A stretch of DNA of 64,000 bases from Diaphorobacter sp. HDW4A (GTDB lineage Bacteria > Pseudomonadota > Gammaproteobacteria > Burkholderiales > Burkholderiaceae_C), in the NCBI RefSeq assembly GCF_011305995.1, contig NZ_CP049910.1, forward strand, positions 1,240,001 to 1,304,000, in the 5' to 3' direction. The translations under genes were made by a program, and so were the position numbers. Below are positions 17,537 through 26,758 of the stretch, piece by piece. The notes below the pieces were generated by a model. It saw only the letters and a program-made list of their open reading frames with translations, did not search any database and had not been told where the DNA came from. Each line of letters starts with the position of its first letter. Position 1 is the first letter of the stretch.

Positions 17537-17876
17537 GGCCAGTCTCGCAGGCGGTGTGCTGCGCGTGGTGGAGCAATCCGCGGCGCAAGAAGGCTTTGCG
17601 CGGGTGACGTTGCTGCGGCTCGAGGTGGGTCAGCTGGCGGGTGTGGAAATGCGTGCGCTGCAGTTCGCGCTGGATTCGATTGCGCCGGGCACGCTGCTTG
17701 ACGGCGCGCGCATCGACTATGTGGAACTGCCCGGCGTGGCCTGGTGCCTGCCATGCGGTCAACGCTCGCTGCTTGCGCGGCGCGGCGACCCTTGCGTGCA
17801 TTGTGGTGGCTACCAGCTGCAGCCTGTTGAGGGCACGGAATTCCGCGTTTCGGAAATGCTTGTCGAAGACCAGTAG
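17529..17876 (+). CDS. hypA: Hydrogenase nickel-incorporation protein HypA
   Basis: This 115-residue protein begins MHEASLAGGV, where His2 belongs to the nickel site. It carries a zinc-binding C-terminal part with CLPCGQ and CVHCGG. HypA works with HypB to insert nickel into HoxG and HoxC. The start overlaps the end of hoxV by eight bases. Confidence 0.96.
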   Translation: MHEASLAGGVLRVVEQSAAQEGFARVTLLRLEVGQLAGVEMRALQFALDSIAPGTLLDGARIDYVELPGVAWCLPCGQRSLLARRGDPCVHCGGYQLQPVEGTEFRVSEMLVEDQ

Positions 17877-17933
17877 AGCGGTCGCCAAAAAAGCGAAGAC
17901 AAGCCAACTCAGTGATTTTGAAGGAGTACAGCC

Positions 17934-18851
17934 ATGTGTGTAGTTTGCGGGTGCAGCCGCGATGCGGAGATCTCGGCAGGACACGCCCAGCCACATACCC
18001 ATGCGCATCAGGCCACGCCCGCCGCTGGCGAGCAGGACGGCGAGCTGCACTACGGGCGCGGCGCGGCGCGGGTGAGCGTGCCGGGACTGAGTCAGGAGCG
18101 CGCGCTGCGCATCGAGACCGACATCCTCGGCGAGAACAACCGCATCGCGCGGCGCAACCGTGCGCATTTCGAAGCCCATGGCATCACGGCGCTGAACCTG
18201 GTGTCGAGCCCGGGCTCGGGCAAGACCACGCTGCTGTGCGCGACCATCAAGGCGATGCGCGCGCGTCATTCGGGAATGGACATCAGCGTGATCGAGGGTG
18301 ATCAGCAGACCAGCTTCGACGCCGACCGCATCCGCGAAACCGGTGTGCCTGCGATCCAGGTGAACACCGGCAAGGGCTGCCATCTGGACGCGCCGATGGT
18401 GGCCGATGCCTTCAATCAGCTGCACACGCACGGCCATGGTCACGATCATCAGGGCCTGCTGTTCATCGAGAACGTGGGCAATCTGGTGTGCCCGGCGATG
18501 TGGGACCTCGGTGAAGCCGCGAAGGTGGCGATTCTCTCGGTGACCGAAGGCGAGGACAAGCCGCTCAAGTACCCCGACATGTTCGCGGCCGCACAGCTCA
18601 TGGTGCTCAACAAGGTCGATCTCCTGCCGCATCTGGACTTCGATGTGGCGCGCTGCATCGAGCTCGCGCGGCGCGTGAATCCGGGCATTGAGATCCTGCA
18701 GGTCTCGGCGAAGAGCGGTGAAGGCATCGACGCGTGGCTGCACTGGATCGAGCATGCGATGGGAGCCGATCACCACCATGACAACCACCACGACCATCAC
18801 CACGATCATGGCCACGGCCACCATCGTCACGAACACGGGACCGCGCGATGA
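17934..18851 (+). CDS. hypB: Hydrogenase nickel-incorporation GTPase HypB with a His-rich C-terminal tail
   Basis: This 305-residue GTPase supplies energy and nickel to hydrogenase assembly. MCVVCGC at the N-terminus is the high-affinity metal site. The G domain has the P-loop [17 protein letters not shown] (the metal site of the G domain), [10 protein letters not shown] and NKVD. Histidine-rich segments occur at residues about 17-39, in an internal loop (HTHGHGHDH) and, most strikingly, in the last 26 residues, which hold 14 His. In most HypB proteins the nickel-storage histidines sit near the N-terminus. The gene ends by overlapping hypF by four bases. Confidence 0.97.
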   Translation: MCVVCGCSRDAEISAGHAQPHTHAHQATPAAGEQDGELHYGRGAARVSVPGLSQERALRIETDILGENNRIARRNRAHFEAHGITALNLVSSPGSGKTTLLCATIKAMRARHSGMDISVIEGDQQTSFDADRIRETGVPAIQVNTGKGCHLDAPMVADAFNQLHTHGHGHDHQGLLFIENVGNLVCPAMWDLGEAAKVAILSVTEGEDKPLKYPDMFAAAQLMVLNKVDLLPHLDFDVARCIELARRVNPGIEILQVSAKSGEGIDAWLHWIEHAMGADHHHDNHHDHHHDHGHGHHRHEHGTAR

Positions 18852-19981
18852 GCCAGCCCGTGCTCGCGCTCGGCGCGTGGCTCAAGAACCGCGTCTGCTG
18901 GGTGGATGGCGATGCTGTGCACTGGTCCGCCGTGCATGGCCATCTGCGCGACGTGACGGCCTGCGTGGCGCTCGAGGCTTCGGCGCGCGAGCTGGTGCGG
19001 CTGCATGGCATGCCGCAGGCCATCGCGCACGATCTGCATCCTGACTTCCACAGCACGCGGCTCGCGCATGAACTCGCGGCCGAGTGGGGCGTTCCCGCGA
19101 TTGGCGTGCAGCACCACCACGCGCATGTTGCGGGCGTGATGGCCGAGTTTGGCTGCGGCGGCTCGGTGATCGGTCTCGCGCTCGATGGCTTGGGGCTCGG
19201 CACCGATGGCACGGTCTGGGGCGGCGAGTTGCTGCGGGTGAATCCGCAGGGGTTCGAGCGTCTGGGCCATCTGTGGCCGCTGGCGCTGCCCGGCGGCGAC
19301 GTGGCGGCGCGCGAGCCGTGGCGCATGTTGGCCTCGGCGCTGCATGCGATGGGGCGCGGTGACGAGATCGTCGGGCATGCGCAATCCACGGTCGGAAAAT
19401 CCAGCGCGCGCATGATCCAGAACCTGCTCGCACGCGGGCTGCTGAGCCCGATGACCACAAGCGCGGGGCGCTGGTTTGACGCGGCCGCTGCGGCACTGGG
19501 ACTTGCGCCGCGCCAGCAGGCGGAAGCCGAGGCGGCGATTGCGCTGGAGACCACTGCCGCGCATTTCATGGACGAGATTCCGGCAAATCGCACGCGCGCT
19601 GTCGAGTTGCGCAAGGGTGCATTCGACGTGCTCGACCTGCGCCCGCTGATCGCCGAACTGCTGGCCTGGGATGGCGGCGAGCGGGCGGTGCCTGAGGCGG
19701 CTGCGTGGTTCCATCAGGCGTTGGCAGATGGCCTGTCGGACTGGGCCGCGAATGCGGCGGACCGCGCCGGTTGCAGCACGGTGGTGCTGAGCGGCGGCTG
19801 CTTTTTCAATGATCTGCTCAAGCGCCGGGTGCAGTTGCAGCTCACGCTGCGCGGGCTTCGGGTGCTGTGGCCGCAATCGCATTCCTGCGGTGATGCGGGC
19901 ATTGCGCTGGGGCAGGCGTGGGTGGCGGCGCGGCAGTTGCCGCTGCTGCGGAAAAGCGAAGAGGATGTTGTATGTGCCTAG
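18848..19981 (+). CDS. hypF: Short HypF carbamoyltransferase (C-terminal domain only)
   Basis: This 377-residue protein matches only the C-terminal Kae1/HypF carbamoyltransferase part of full-length HypF (about 750 residues). [49 protein letters not shown] and [13 protein letters not shown] are all present. The N-terminal acylphosphatase, zinc-finger and YrdC-like domains are absent. The start overlaps hypB, so the short form is not a missed start. C. necator HypF1 is similarly truncated and, as I recall, functional, so this is probably a working gene. How carbamoyl-adenylate is made without the YrdC domain is not evident from the sequence. Confidence 0.9.
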   Translation: MSQPVLALGAWLKNRVCWVDGDAVHWSAVHGHLRDVTACVALEASARELVRLHGMPQAIAHDLHPDFHSTRLAHELAAEWGVPAIGVQHHHAHVAGVMAEFGCGGSVIGLALDGLGLGTDGTVWGGELLRVNPQGFERLGHLWPLALPGGDVAAREPWRMLASALHAMGRGDEIVGHAQSTVGKSSARMIQNLLARGLLSPMTTSAGRWFDAAAAALGLAPRQQAEAEAAIALETTAAHFMDEIPANRTRAVELRKGAFDVLDLRPLIAELLAWDGGERAVPEAAAWFHQALADGLSDWAANAADRAGCSTVVLSGGCFFNDLLKRRVQLQLTLRGLRVLWPQSHSCGDAGIALGQAWVAARQLPLLRKSEEDVVCA

Positions 19982-20220
19982 CCATTCCGGCGCGGATTGT
20001 GGAAATTCTGCAGGACGCGCGAGCCGTGGTCGATCTGGGTGGGATTCGCAAGAACATCGATTGCTCGCTGGTGGGCGATGTCGCGCTTGATGAGTACGTT
20101 GTCGTTCACGTCGGCTTCGCCATCGGCCGCATTGATCCTGAAGAGGCCGAGCGCACGCTGGCCCTGTTTGCGCAGATGAGCGATGCCGAAAAGGCGAAGG
20201 CGGAGGCGACCTCAGCATGA
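19972..20220 (+). CDS. hypC: Hydrogenase maturation chaperone HypC
   Basis: This 82-residue protein begins [12 protein letters not shown], the HypC signature with Cys2 as iron ligand. It ends with a helix, EEAERTLALFAQM. HypC with HypD forms the scaffold on which Fe(CN)2CO is assembled. The start lies ten bases inside hypF and the end overlaps hypD by four bases. Confidence 0.96.
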   Translation: MCLAIPARIVEILQDARAVVDLGGIRKNIDCSLVGDVALDEYVVVHVGFAIGRIDPEEAERTLALFAQMSDAEKAKAEATSA

Positions 20221-21377
20221 AATACATCGACGAATTTCGCGATGGTGAACTGGCGCGGCAGATCGCGGCACGCATCGCCGCCGAGGCCCATCCGGATCGC
20301 AACTACAGCTTCATGGAGTTCTGCGGCGGCCATACACATGCGATCTCGCGCTACGGCGTGGACAGCTTGCTACCCGCCAATGTGCGCATGGTTCATGGCC
20401 CAGGTTGCCCCGTCTGCGTGCTGCCGATTGGGCGCATCGACATGGCGATCCGGCTTGCACTGGAGCACAAGGCCATCGTCTGCTGCTACGGCGATACGCT
20501 GCGCGTGCCGGCATCGGACGGGCTCTCGCTGCTCAAGGCCAAGGCGCGAGGCGGCGACATCCACATGGTGTATTCGCCGTCGGATGCGCTCGTGATCGCG
20601 CGCGACAACCCGGGGCGCGAGGTGGTGTTCTTCGCCATCGGCTTCGAGACCACCACGCCGCCCACCGCCGCCGCGATCCGTGCAGCGCAGCAGCAGGGCC
20701 TGAGGAATTTCAGTGTGCTGTGCTGCCATGTGCTCACGCCCGCCGCGATTGCGCATGTGCTCAATTCGCCCGAGGTGAAGCAGTACGGCACAGTGCCGCT
20801 TGACGGCTTTGTCGGCCCGGCGCATGTGAGCATTGTGATCGGCTCCGCGCCGTATGAGCCGTTCGCACGCGAGTACCGCAAGCCAGTGGTGATCGCGGGC
20901 TTCGAGCCGCTCGATGTGATGCAGGCCATCCTGATGCTGATCCGCCAGGTCAACGAGGGCCGCGCCGAGGTCGAAAACGAATTCACCCGCGCCGTCACCC
21001 GCGAGGGCAACGGGATCGCCATCGATCTGATGGACGAGATCTTCGAGATGCGCGCGGCCTTTGAATGGCGCGGTTTGGGCGAAGTACCGTTGAGCGCGCT
21101 GCGCATCTGCGGCAAGTATGCCGAGTTCGATGCCGAGCGGCGTTTTCCGCTCGAATACGCGCCGGTCGCGGACAACAAGGCCTGTGAGTGTGGCGCGATT
21201 CTGCGCGGCGTGAAGCGGCCGACCGATTGCAAGATCTTCGGCACCGTGTGCACGCCGGAAAACCCGGTGGGCTCGTGCATGGTGTCGAGCGAGGGCGCCT
21301 GTGCGGCGCATTATTCATATGGCAGGTTCAGGAATATTCCGGTGGTGGCAGAGATGGAAGCGGGGGCAGCGGCATGA
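20217..21377 (+). CDS. hypD: Hydrogenase maturation protein HypD
   Basis: This 386-residue iron-sulfur protein has the family motifs FCGGHTHAISRYG (with the redox-active cysteine), GPGCPVCVLP, GFETTTPPTA, GFVGPAHVS and the C-terminal cluster cysteines in CGAILRGVKRPTDCKIFG and CTPENPVGSCMVSSEGAC. It holds the iron while HypE-delivered cyanide and CO are attached. The stop overlaps the hypE start as ATGA. Confidence 0.97.
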   Translation: MKYIDEFRDGELARQIAARIAAEAHPDRNYSFMEFCGGHTHAISRYGVDSLLPANVRMVHGPGCPVCVLPIGRIDMAIRLALEHKAIVCCYGDTLRVPASDGLSLLKAKARGGDIHMVYSPSDALVIARDNPGREVVFFAIGFETTTPPTAAAIRAAQQQGLRNFSVLCCHVLTPAAIAHVLNSPEVKQYGTVPLDGFVGPAHVSIVIGSAPYEPFAREYRKPVVIAGFEPLDVMQAILMLIRQVNEGRAEVENEFTRAVTREGNGIAIDLMDEIFEMRAAFEWRGLGEVPLSALRICGKYAEFDAERRFPLEYAPVADNKACECGAILRGVKRPTDCKIFGTVCTPENPVGSCMVSSEGACAAHYSYGRFRNIPVVAEMEAGAAA

Positions 21378-22471
21378 GCAGCGATGTGGCGGAGAAGGTA
21401 GCGGCGAAAGTAGCCGTTAAAAAGGACTACGTGCGTCCGCTGAATTTCAGGCACGGGCATGTCGACATGAACCACGGTGCGGGCGGCCGCGCCGCGTCGC
21501 AGCTCATCGAGGAGCTGTTTCTCAAGGCCTTCGACAACGATCTGCTGCGCCAGGGCAATGACGGCGCGGTGTTTGCGCCGCCCGCGCTGCCTGCGGGCGC
21601 GCGGCTGGTGATGGCGACCGATGCGCATGTGGTCTCGCCGTTGTTCTTTCCGGGCGGCGACGTGGGCTGTCTTTCTGTGCATGGCACGGTCAACGATCTG
21701 GCGATGTCGGGCGCGACGCCGCTGTATCTCACTGCGAGCTTCATTCTCGAAGAGGGCTTTGCGCTGGCCGATCTGCGGCGTGTGGTCAAGTCCATGGCCG
21801 CCGCGTCGAAGGAGGCGGGTGTGCCCATCGTCACCGGAGACACCAAGGTGGTCGAGCGCGGCAAGGGCGATGGCGTGTTCATCAGCACCACCGGCCTCGG
21901 CGTGGTGGCGGCGGGCGTGGACATCGGCGGTGCGAATGCGCGCGAGGGCGACGTGGTGCTGCTCTCCGGCACCATCGGCGAGCATGGCGTGGCCGTGCTG
22001 TCGCAGCGCGAGTCGCTGCAGTTCGAGACCAGCATCGCATCGGACACGTCCGCGCTGCACACGCTGGTGGCCGCCATGCTGGCCGCAGCTCCCGGCGCGG
22101 TGCGTGTGCTGCGCGATCCCACGCGCGGCGGCGTCGCGACCACGCTCAACGAGATCGCGCGCCAGTCCGGCGTGGGCATGGTGCTTGAAGAGGCCGCGAT
22201 TCCCGTGCTGCCGCAGGTCGAGGCGGCGTGCGAGCTGTTGGGCCTCGATCCGCTCTACATCGCCAATGAGGGCAAACTGTTGGCCGTGTGCGCACCAGAG
22301 CATGAGGCCGCCGTGCTGGCCGCGATGCGTGCGCATCCGCTCGGCGCCAACGCGGCGCGCATCGGTGTGGTGACGACCGACCCGCATCACTTCGTGCAGA
22401 TGAACACGCGCTTCGGCGGCCGCCGCATGGTGGACTGGCTGAGCGGCGAGCAATTGCCCCGCATCTGCTAA
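21374..22471 (+). CDS. hypE: Hydrogenase maturation dehydratase HypE
   Basis: This 365-residue PurM-like enzyme converts the thiocarboxamide on its own C-terminal cysteine to thiocyanate in an ATP-dependent way. The N-terminal DMNHGAGGRAASQLIEELF and the ATP-binding region ATDAHVVSPLFFPGGDVG are conserved, and the protein ends in PRIC with the acceptor cysteine last. The frame is closed by a 185-base gap before hoxA. No hypX is present after it, unlike in C. necator. Confidence 0.97.
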   Translation: MSSDVAEKVAAKVAVKKDYVRPLNFRHGHVDMNHGAGGRAASQLIEELFLKAFDNDLLRQGNDGAVFAPPALPAGARLVMATDAHVVSPLFFPGGDVGCLSVHGTVNDLAMSGATPLYLTASFILEEGFALADLRRVVKSMAAASKEAGVPIVTGDTKVVERGKGDGVFISTTGLGVVAAGVDIGGANAREGDVVLLSGTIGEHGVAVLSQRESLQFETSIASDTSALHTLVAAMLAAAPGAVRVLRDPTRGGVATTLNEIARQSGVGMVLEEAAIPVLPQVEAACELLGLDPLYIANEGKLLAVCAPEHEAAVLAAMRAHPLGANAARIGVVTTDPHHFVQMNTRFGGRRMVDWLSGEQLPRIC

Positions 22472-22656
22472 GAGCGTACATGGACGCCCTAACGGCACGA
22501 GCGACTGGTTGTGATGCATCTTGATTACAATCAGTTGCATCGGCCTGATGGGCTGGAAATGAACACCTTTCGGCAGTCATCACGCATGCGGCAGCATTCT
22601 TTCGAGCCACGGTTTTCAGGATTTCTTCGTTGCACGACGAGGTGGAGCCGCGCGCG

Positions 22657-24126
22657 ATGATGGACGACGTGCACGATCCGCAGGACCTTCCCACCGTACT
22701 GGTGGTGGACGACGAGGTGCGTTCGCAGGATGCAATCCGGCGCACGTTGGACGAAGATTTTCAGGTGCTCACTGCCAGCGGCGCAGATGAGGCTCGGGTG
22801 CACTTCGAGCGCCATAGCATTCAGGTGATTCTCTGCGACCAGCGCATGCCGGGAGTGACCGGCGTGGAGTTTTTGAAAGAGGTGCGCGAGCGCTGGCCCG
22901 AGACGGTGCGCATCGTGATCTCGGGTTACTCCGACTCGCAGGACATCATCGCGGGCATCAACGACGCGGGCATTTACCAGTACATCCTCAAGCCCTGGGT
23001 GCCCGACCATCTGCTGCGCACCGTGCGCGACGCGGTCGATGCGCAAAGCCTGCAGCGCGGCATGAGCCAGCTCGATCTGGAGCTGCGCGCCAGCACGCCG
23101 CAGCTGCGCCAACGCATGCAGGCCAAGCTGGAGCAGGCACGCAGCGTCTTCGATTTCGACCGTATCGAACGCGGTGCGGGGAGCCCCCTCAACGCCGTCT
23201 GCGCGATGGCCGAGAAGGTGGCGCGCTACGACCTGTCGGTGCTGGTGCTCGGCGAATCGGGCGTGGGCAAGGAGCTGATCGCGCGCGCCATTCATTACGC
23301 GAGCCCGCGCGCATCGGGCGCTTTCGTGGTGGAAAACTGCGCCGCGATTCCCGACACGCTGATCGAGTCCGAGCTGTTCGGCTACCGGCGCGGCGCGTTC
23401 ACCGGCGCGTATGAAGACCGGCCCGGACTGTTTCAGCGCGCGAGCGGCGGCACGCTGTTTCTTGACGAAATTGGCGAGACCTCGCTCGCGTTCCAGGTGC
23501 GGCTCTTGCGCGTGTTGCAGGAGGGCGAGGTGCGACCGATTGGAGCGCAACGGCCGGTGCCGGTGAACGTGCGCGTGATCGCCGCGACCCACCGCGATCT
23601 GGAGCAGCGCGTGCGCGAGGGCCTGTTTCGCGAAGACTTGTATTACCGCATCGCGGGCATCCACCTCACCGTGCCACCGCTGCGCGAGCGCAGTGGTGAT
23701 ATCGAGCCGATTGCCACGAAGCTGGTGCGTGAGATCAGCCAGGAACTTGGCTGCCCCGGCGCGACGCTGAGCCGCGAGGCGCTGGCCTGTCTGATGACCT
23801 ACCCGTGGCCCGGCAACATCCGCGAGCTGCGCAACGAGATCGCTCGTGCGATTGCGCTGAACGACGGTGGCGAGCTGCCCGCGACAGCGTTTTCGCCGCG
23901 TGTGCTGCAGGGTCAGGCGGGGCTCTCGACCGTGGCATCGTCGGTGGTGAACGCGGCGCTGCCGCAGACCGGCACGTTGGGCGAGCGTCTCGACGTCATC
24001 GAGGCCATGGTGCTGCGCGAGACGCTGCTGCACCATCGCTGGAACAAAACGCGCGTGGCCAAGGATTTGGGCCTGTCGCGTGTGGGCCTGCGCGCCAAGA
24101 TGCAGCGCTTTGGGTTGGAGAACTGA
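22657..24126 (+). CDS. hoxA: HoxA, NtrC-type activator of hydrogenase genes
   Basis: This response regulator has 489 residues from the ATG at 22657 with GAGGTGGAG upstream; the TTG at 22630 is less likely. The receiver domain has VLVVDDEVRSQD, the phospho-acceptor Asp in ILCDQRMPG, and a Lys in YILKPW. The AAA+ domain has the Walker A GESGVGKE, the sigma-54 contact loop GAFTGAYED and the Walker B GTLFLDEIGE. A Fis-type helix-turn-helix closes it (RWNKTRVAKDLGLSRVGL). Its expected target is the -24/-12 promoter at 8387. In C. necator the unphosphorylated form is active and HoxJ switches it off in the absence of H2. Confidence 0.95.
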   Translation: MMDDVHDPQDLPTVLVVDDEVRSQDAIRRTLDEDFQVLTASGADEARVHFERHSIQVILCDQRMPGVTGVEFLKEVRERWPETVRIVISGYSDSQDIIAGINDAGIYQYILKPWVPDHLLRTVRDAVDAQSLQRGMSQLDLELRASTPQLRQRMQAKLEQARSVFDFDRIERGAGSPLNAVCAMAEKVARYDLSVLVLGESGVGKELIARAIHYASPRASGAFVVENCAAIPDTLIESELFGYRRGAFTGAYEDRPGLFQRASGGTLFLDEIGETSLAFQVRLLRVLQEGEVRPIGAQRPVPVNVRVIAATHRDLEQRVREGLFREDLYYRIAGIHLTVPPLRERSGDIEPIATKLVREISQELGCPGATLSREALACLMTYPWPGNIRELRNEIARAIALNDGGELPATAFSPRVLQGQAGLSTVASSVVNAALPQTGTLGERLDVIEAMVLRETLLHHRWNKTRVAKDLGLSRVGLRAKMQRFGLEN

Positions 24127-24132
24127 TCGCGC

Positions 24133-25152
24133 ATGTCAAAGAGGTCTTCCGATATGTTCAATGTGCTCTGGTTGCAGTCCGGCGGTTGCGGCGGCTGCAG
24201 CATGTCGCTGCTGTGCGCTGACACGACGGATTTTCACGGCCAGTTGCGCGATGCGGGAATCAACCTGCTCTGGCACCCGAGCCTCTCGCTCGAATCGGGC
24301 GACGAGCTGCAGGACCTGCTCGCCCGCGTGCTTGATGGCCGAGTGCGCGTGGACGCGCTCTGCATCGAAGGCGCGTTGCTGCGTGGGCCGAACGGCACCG
24401 GGCGCTTTCACGTGATGGCGGGCACGGGCGTTCCGATGATCGACTGGGTGCGCAGGCTCGCGGGCGTTGCGCGGCATGTTGTCGCGGTGGGCAGCTGCGC
24501 GGCCTGGGGCGGCATCACGGCGGGGGCGAGCAATCCCACCGATGCCTGCGGTCTGCAGTACGAGGATGACCGTCCGGGCGGCCTGCTCGGCGCGGAGTTC
24601 CGTTCGCGCTCCGGGCTGCCGGTGATCAACATTGCGGGCTGCCCAACGCATCCCGGCTGGGTGATCGAAAGCCTGATGGCATTGGCTGCGGACAGCCTCG
24701 CCGAGCAGGATCTGGACTCGCTCGCGCGTCCGCGTTTCTACGCCGATCATCTGGTTCACCACGGCTGCACCCGCAACGAGTTCTACGAGTTCAAGGCCAG
24801 CGCCGAGAAGCCCTCCGACCGTGGCTGCATGATGGAACACATGGGCTGCAAGGGCACGCAGGTGCACGCCGATTGCAATACGCGGCTGTGGAACGGCGAG
24901 GGCTCGTGCACGCGCGGCGGCTACGCCTGCATCGCCTGCACCGAGCCGGGCTTTCAGGAGCCGGGCCACGCGTTCGACCGCACGCCGAAGGTCGCAGGCA
25001 TCCCCATTGGCCTGCCCACCGACATGCCAAAAGCCTGGTTCGTCGCGCTCGCATCGCTGTCCAAATCCGCCACGCCCAAGCGCGTGAAGATCAACGCCAC
25101 GGCGGATCATCTGGTGATGACGCCCGCCGTGCGCAAGACGCGGCTCAGATAA
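24133..25152 (+). CDS. hoxB: Regulatory (H2-sensing) hydrogenase small subunit HoxB
   Basis: This 339-residue subunit has no Tat signal, so it is cytoplasmic. It contains WLQSGGCGGCSMSLL, GSCAAWGGI, HHGCTRNEFYEF and the cluster cysteines in GCMMEHMGCKGTQVHADCNT and CIACTEPGFQEPG. The extra proximal-cluster cysteines of HoxK are replaced by Gly (CGGC, AAWGG), as expected of standard [4Fe-4S] sensor hydrogenases. The start at 24133 is used; an ATG at 24154 with AGAGG upstream is the alternative. Confidence 0.95.
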   Translation: MSKRSSDMFNVLWLQSGGCGGCSMSLLCADTTDFHGQLRDAGINLLWHPSLSLESGDELQDLLARVLDGRVRVDALCIEGALLRGPNGTGRFHVMAGTGVPMIDWVRRLAGVARHVVAVGSCAAWGGITAGASNPTDACGLQYEDDRPGGLLGAEFRSRSGLPVINIAGCPTHPGWVIESLMALAADSLAEQDLDSLARPRFYADHLVHHGCTRNEFYEFKASAEKPSDRGCMMEHMGCKGTQVHADCNTRLWNGEGSCTRGGYACIACTEPGFQEPGHAFDRTPKVAGIPIGLPTDMPKAWFVALASLSKSATPKRVKINATADHLVMTPAVRKTRLR

Positions 25153-25176
25153 GAAGGTTCAGAGAAGGTTTCACGC

Positions 25177-26634
25177 ATGGCGCGTTTGCTCGTAGGCCCG
25201 TTCAACCGGGTGGAAGGTGATCTCGAAGTCTCGCTCGACATCCGTGCAGGAACGGTCAAGCGTGCGCAGGTCAATGCCACCATGTACCGCGGTTTCGAGC
25301 AGATCCTGCAGGGCAAGCTGCCGCACGACGCGCTGGTCTACGTGCCGCGCATCTGTGGCATCTGCTCGGTCTCGCAATCGGTCGCGAGCGCCAAGGCGCT
25401 GGCGGATCTGGCCGGTATCACCGTGCCCGACAATGGCCTGCACGTGACCAATCTGATGCAGGCGACCGAAAACCTCGCCGATCACCTCACGCATTTCTAC
25501 CTGTTCTTCATGCCGGATTTCACCCGGCCCGTCTACGCGTCGCGCACCTGGCATGCCGAAGCCGTGCGCCGCTTCGCGCCGCATACCGGCGAACAGATGC
25601 GAGAGGCGATTGCCTCCCGCCAGCGCTGGTTCACGCTGCTCGGCACGTTGGGCGGCAAATGGCCGCACACGCAAAGCATTGACCCCGGCGGCAGTTCGCG
25701 CGCGGTGGAGCAGGCCGAGCGCATCCGTCTGCTGTCCAAGCTGCGCGAGTTCCGCAGGTTTCTGGAGCGGCACCTGTTCGCCACGCCGCTGGAAGAAATG
25801 GCGGCTCTGTCGTCGCTCGATGCGCTGTGGGCGTGGCATGACGCGGCGCTGAACGTGGGTGACTTCCGCCTGTTCCTGAGCTGCGCGCGCGATCTCGAAC
25901 TGCATCAACTTGGCGCAGGGCCGGGGCTGTATCTGAGCTTCGGCGCCTACTCCCAGCCGGGCGGCGCGCATGCGCTCGCGTCGGGCGTCTGGCGCGCAAG
26001 CGAGCAGACGCTGGTCGAGCCCGACACACTCGCGATCACCGAAGACGCCGCGCACGCATGGCTCGAAGACGCACCCATGCCGCTGCACCCGCTGCAGGGC
26101 ATGACGCTGCCGAACGCCGACAAGCCCGGCGCCTACACCTGGAACAAGGCCCCGCGCCTGGCCGGAGAGGTGGTGGAAACCGGCGCCATCGCGCGCCAGC
26201 TCGCATCGGGCCACCCGTTGGTGCGCGACGCGGTGGCCAAGCACGGTGGCTGCGTGCTCACCCGCGTGATCGCCCGCGTGCTCGAACTCGCCATCGTCGT
26301 GCCGATGATGGAGCGCTGGCTCAAGGCGCTTGAACCCGGTGACCCGTATTTCACCGCCTGCGAGCTGCCCGACGAAGGCGTGGGCATGGGCCTCGGCGAG
26401 GCCGCGCGCGGCGCGCTCGGCCACTGGCTGGTGGTGAAAAACGGCCGCATCGCCAACTACCAGATCGTCGCGCCCACCAGTTGGAACTTCTCGCCACGCG
26501 ACGCGGGCGGTACGCCGGGGGCTTTGGAAAAAGCGCTTGAAGGTGCACCGGTGCTACCCGGTGAGAAGTCACCCGTGTCGGTACAGCACATCGTGCGGTC
26601 GTTTGATCCTTGCATGGTGTGCACGGTGCATTGA
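25177..26634 (+). CDS. hoxC: Regulatory (H2-sensing) hydrogenase large subunit HoxC
   Basis: This 485-residue subunit carries the NiFe site of the sensor. RICGICSVSQSVAS and the terminal DPCMVCTVH give the four cysteine ligands. The protein ends exactly at this His, so no C-terminal extension has to be cleaved; that is the signature of HupV/HoxC sensors, which bypass the endopeptidase. With HoxB and HoxJ it reports H2 to HoxA. It is the last gene of the locus. No HoxX or HoxN follows. Confidence 0.95.
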   Translation: MARLLVGPFNRVEGDLEVSLDIRAGTVKRAQVNATMYRGFEQILQGKLPHDALVYVPRICGICSVSQSVASAKALADLAGITVPDNGLHVTNLMQATENLADHLTHFYLFFMPDFTRPVYASRTWHAEAVRRFAPHTGEQMREAIASRQRWFTLLGTLGGKWPHTQSIDPGGSSRAVEQAERIRLLSKLREFRRFLERHLFATPLEEMAALSSLDALWAWHDAALNVGDFRLFLSCARDLELHQLGAGPGLYLSFGAYSQPGGAHALASGVWRASEQTLVEPDTLAITEDAAHAWLEDAPMPLHPLQGMTLPNADKPGAYTWNKAPRLAGEVVETGAIARQLASGHPLVRDAVAKHGGCVLTRVIARVLELAIVVPMMERWLKALEPGDPYFTACELPDEGVGMGLGEAARGALGHWLVVKNGRIANYQIVAPTSWNFSPRDAGGTPGALEKALEGAPVLPGEKSPVSVQHIVRSFDPCMVCTVH

Positions 26635-26758
26635 AGCCCGCTACCGCGCAATGGCGTGTGCGGTCGTAGGTATTTCCACGCGATTCAGAGCGGCATCCCC
26701 GTAGACAATACGGCCTTGTATACATGACCTACAGACAGGACGGGGCAGGGAAGGCGAG

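Noticed and set aside
22472..22656. Separate promoter for hoxABC
   Set aside because: Only scattered -10-like hexamers such as TACAAT were seen, without a -35 at suitable spacing or a -24/-12 element, so I do not call one.
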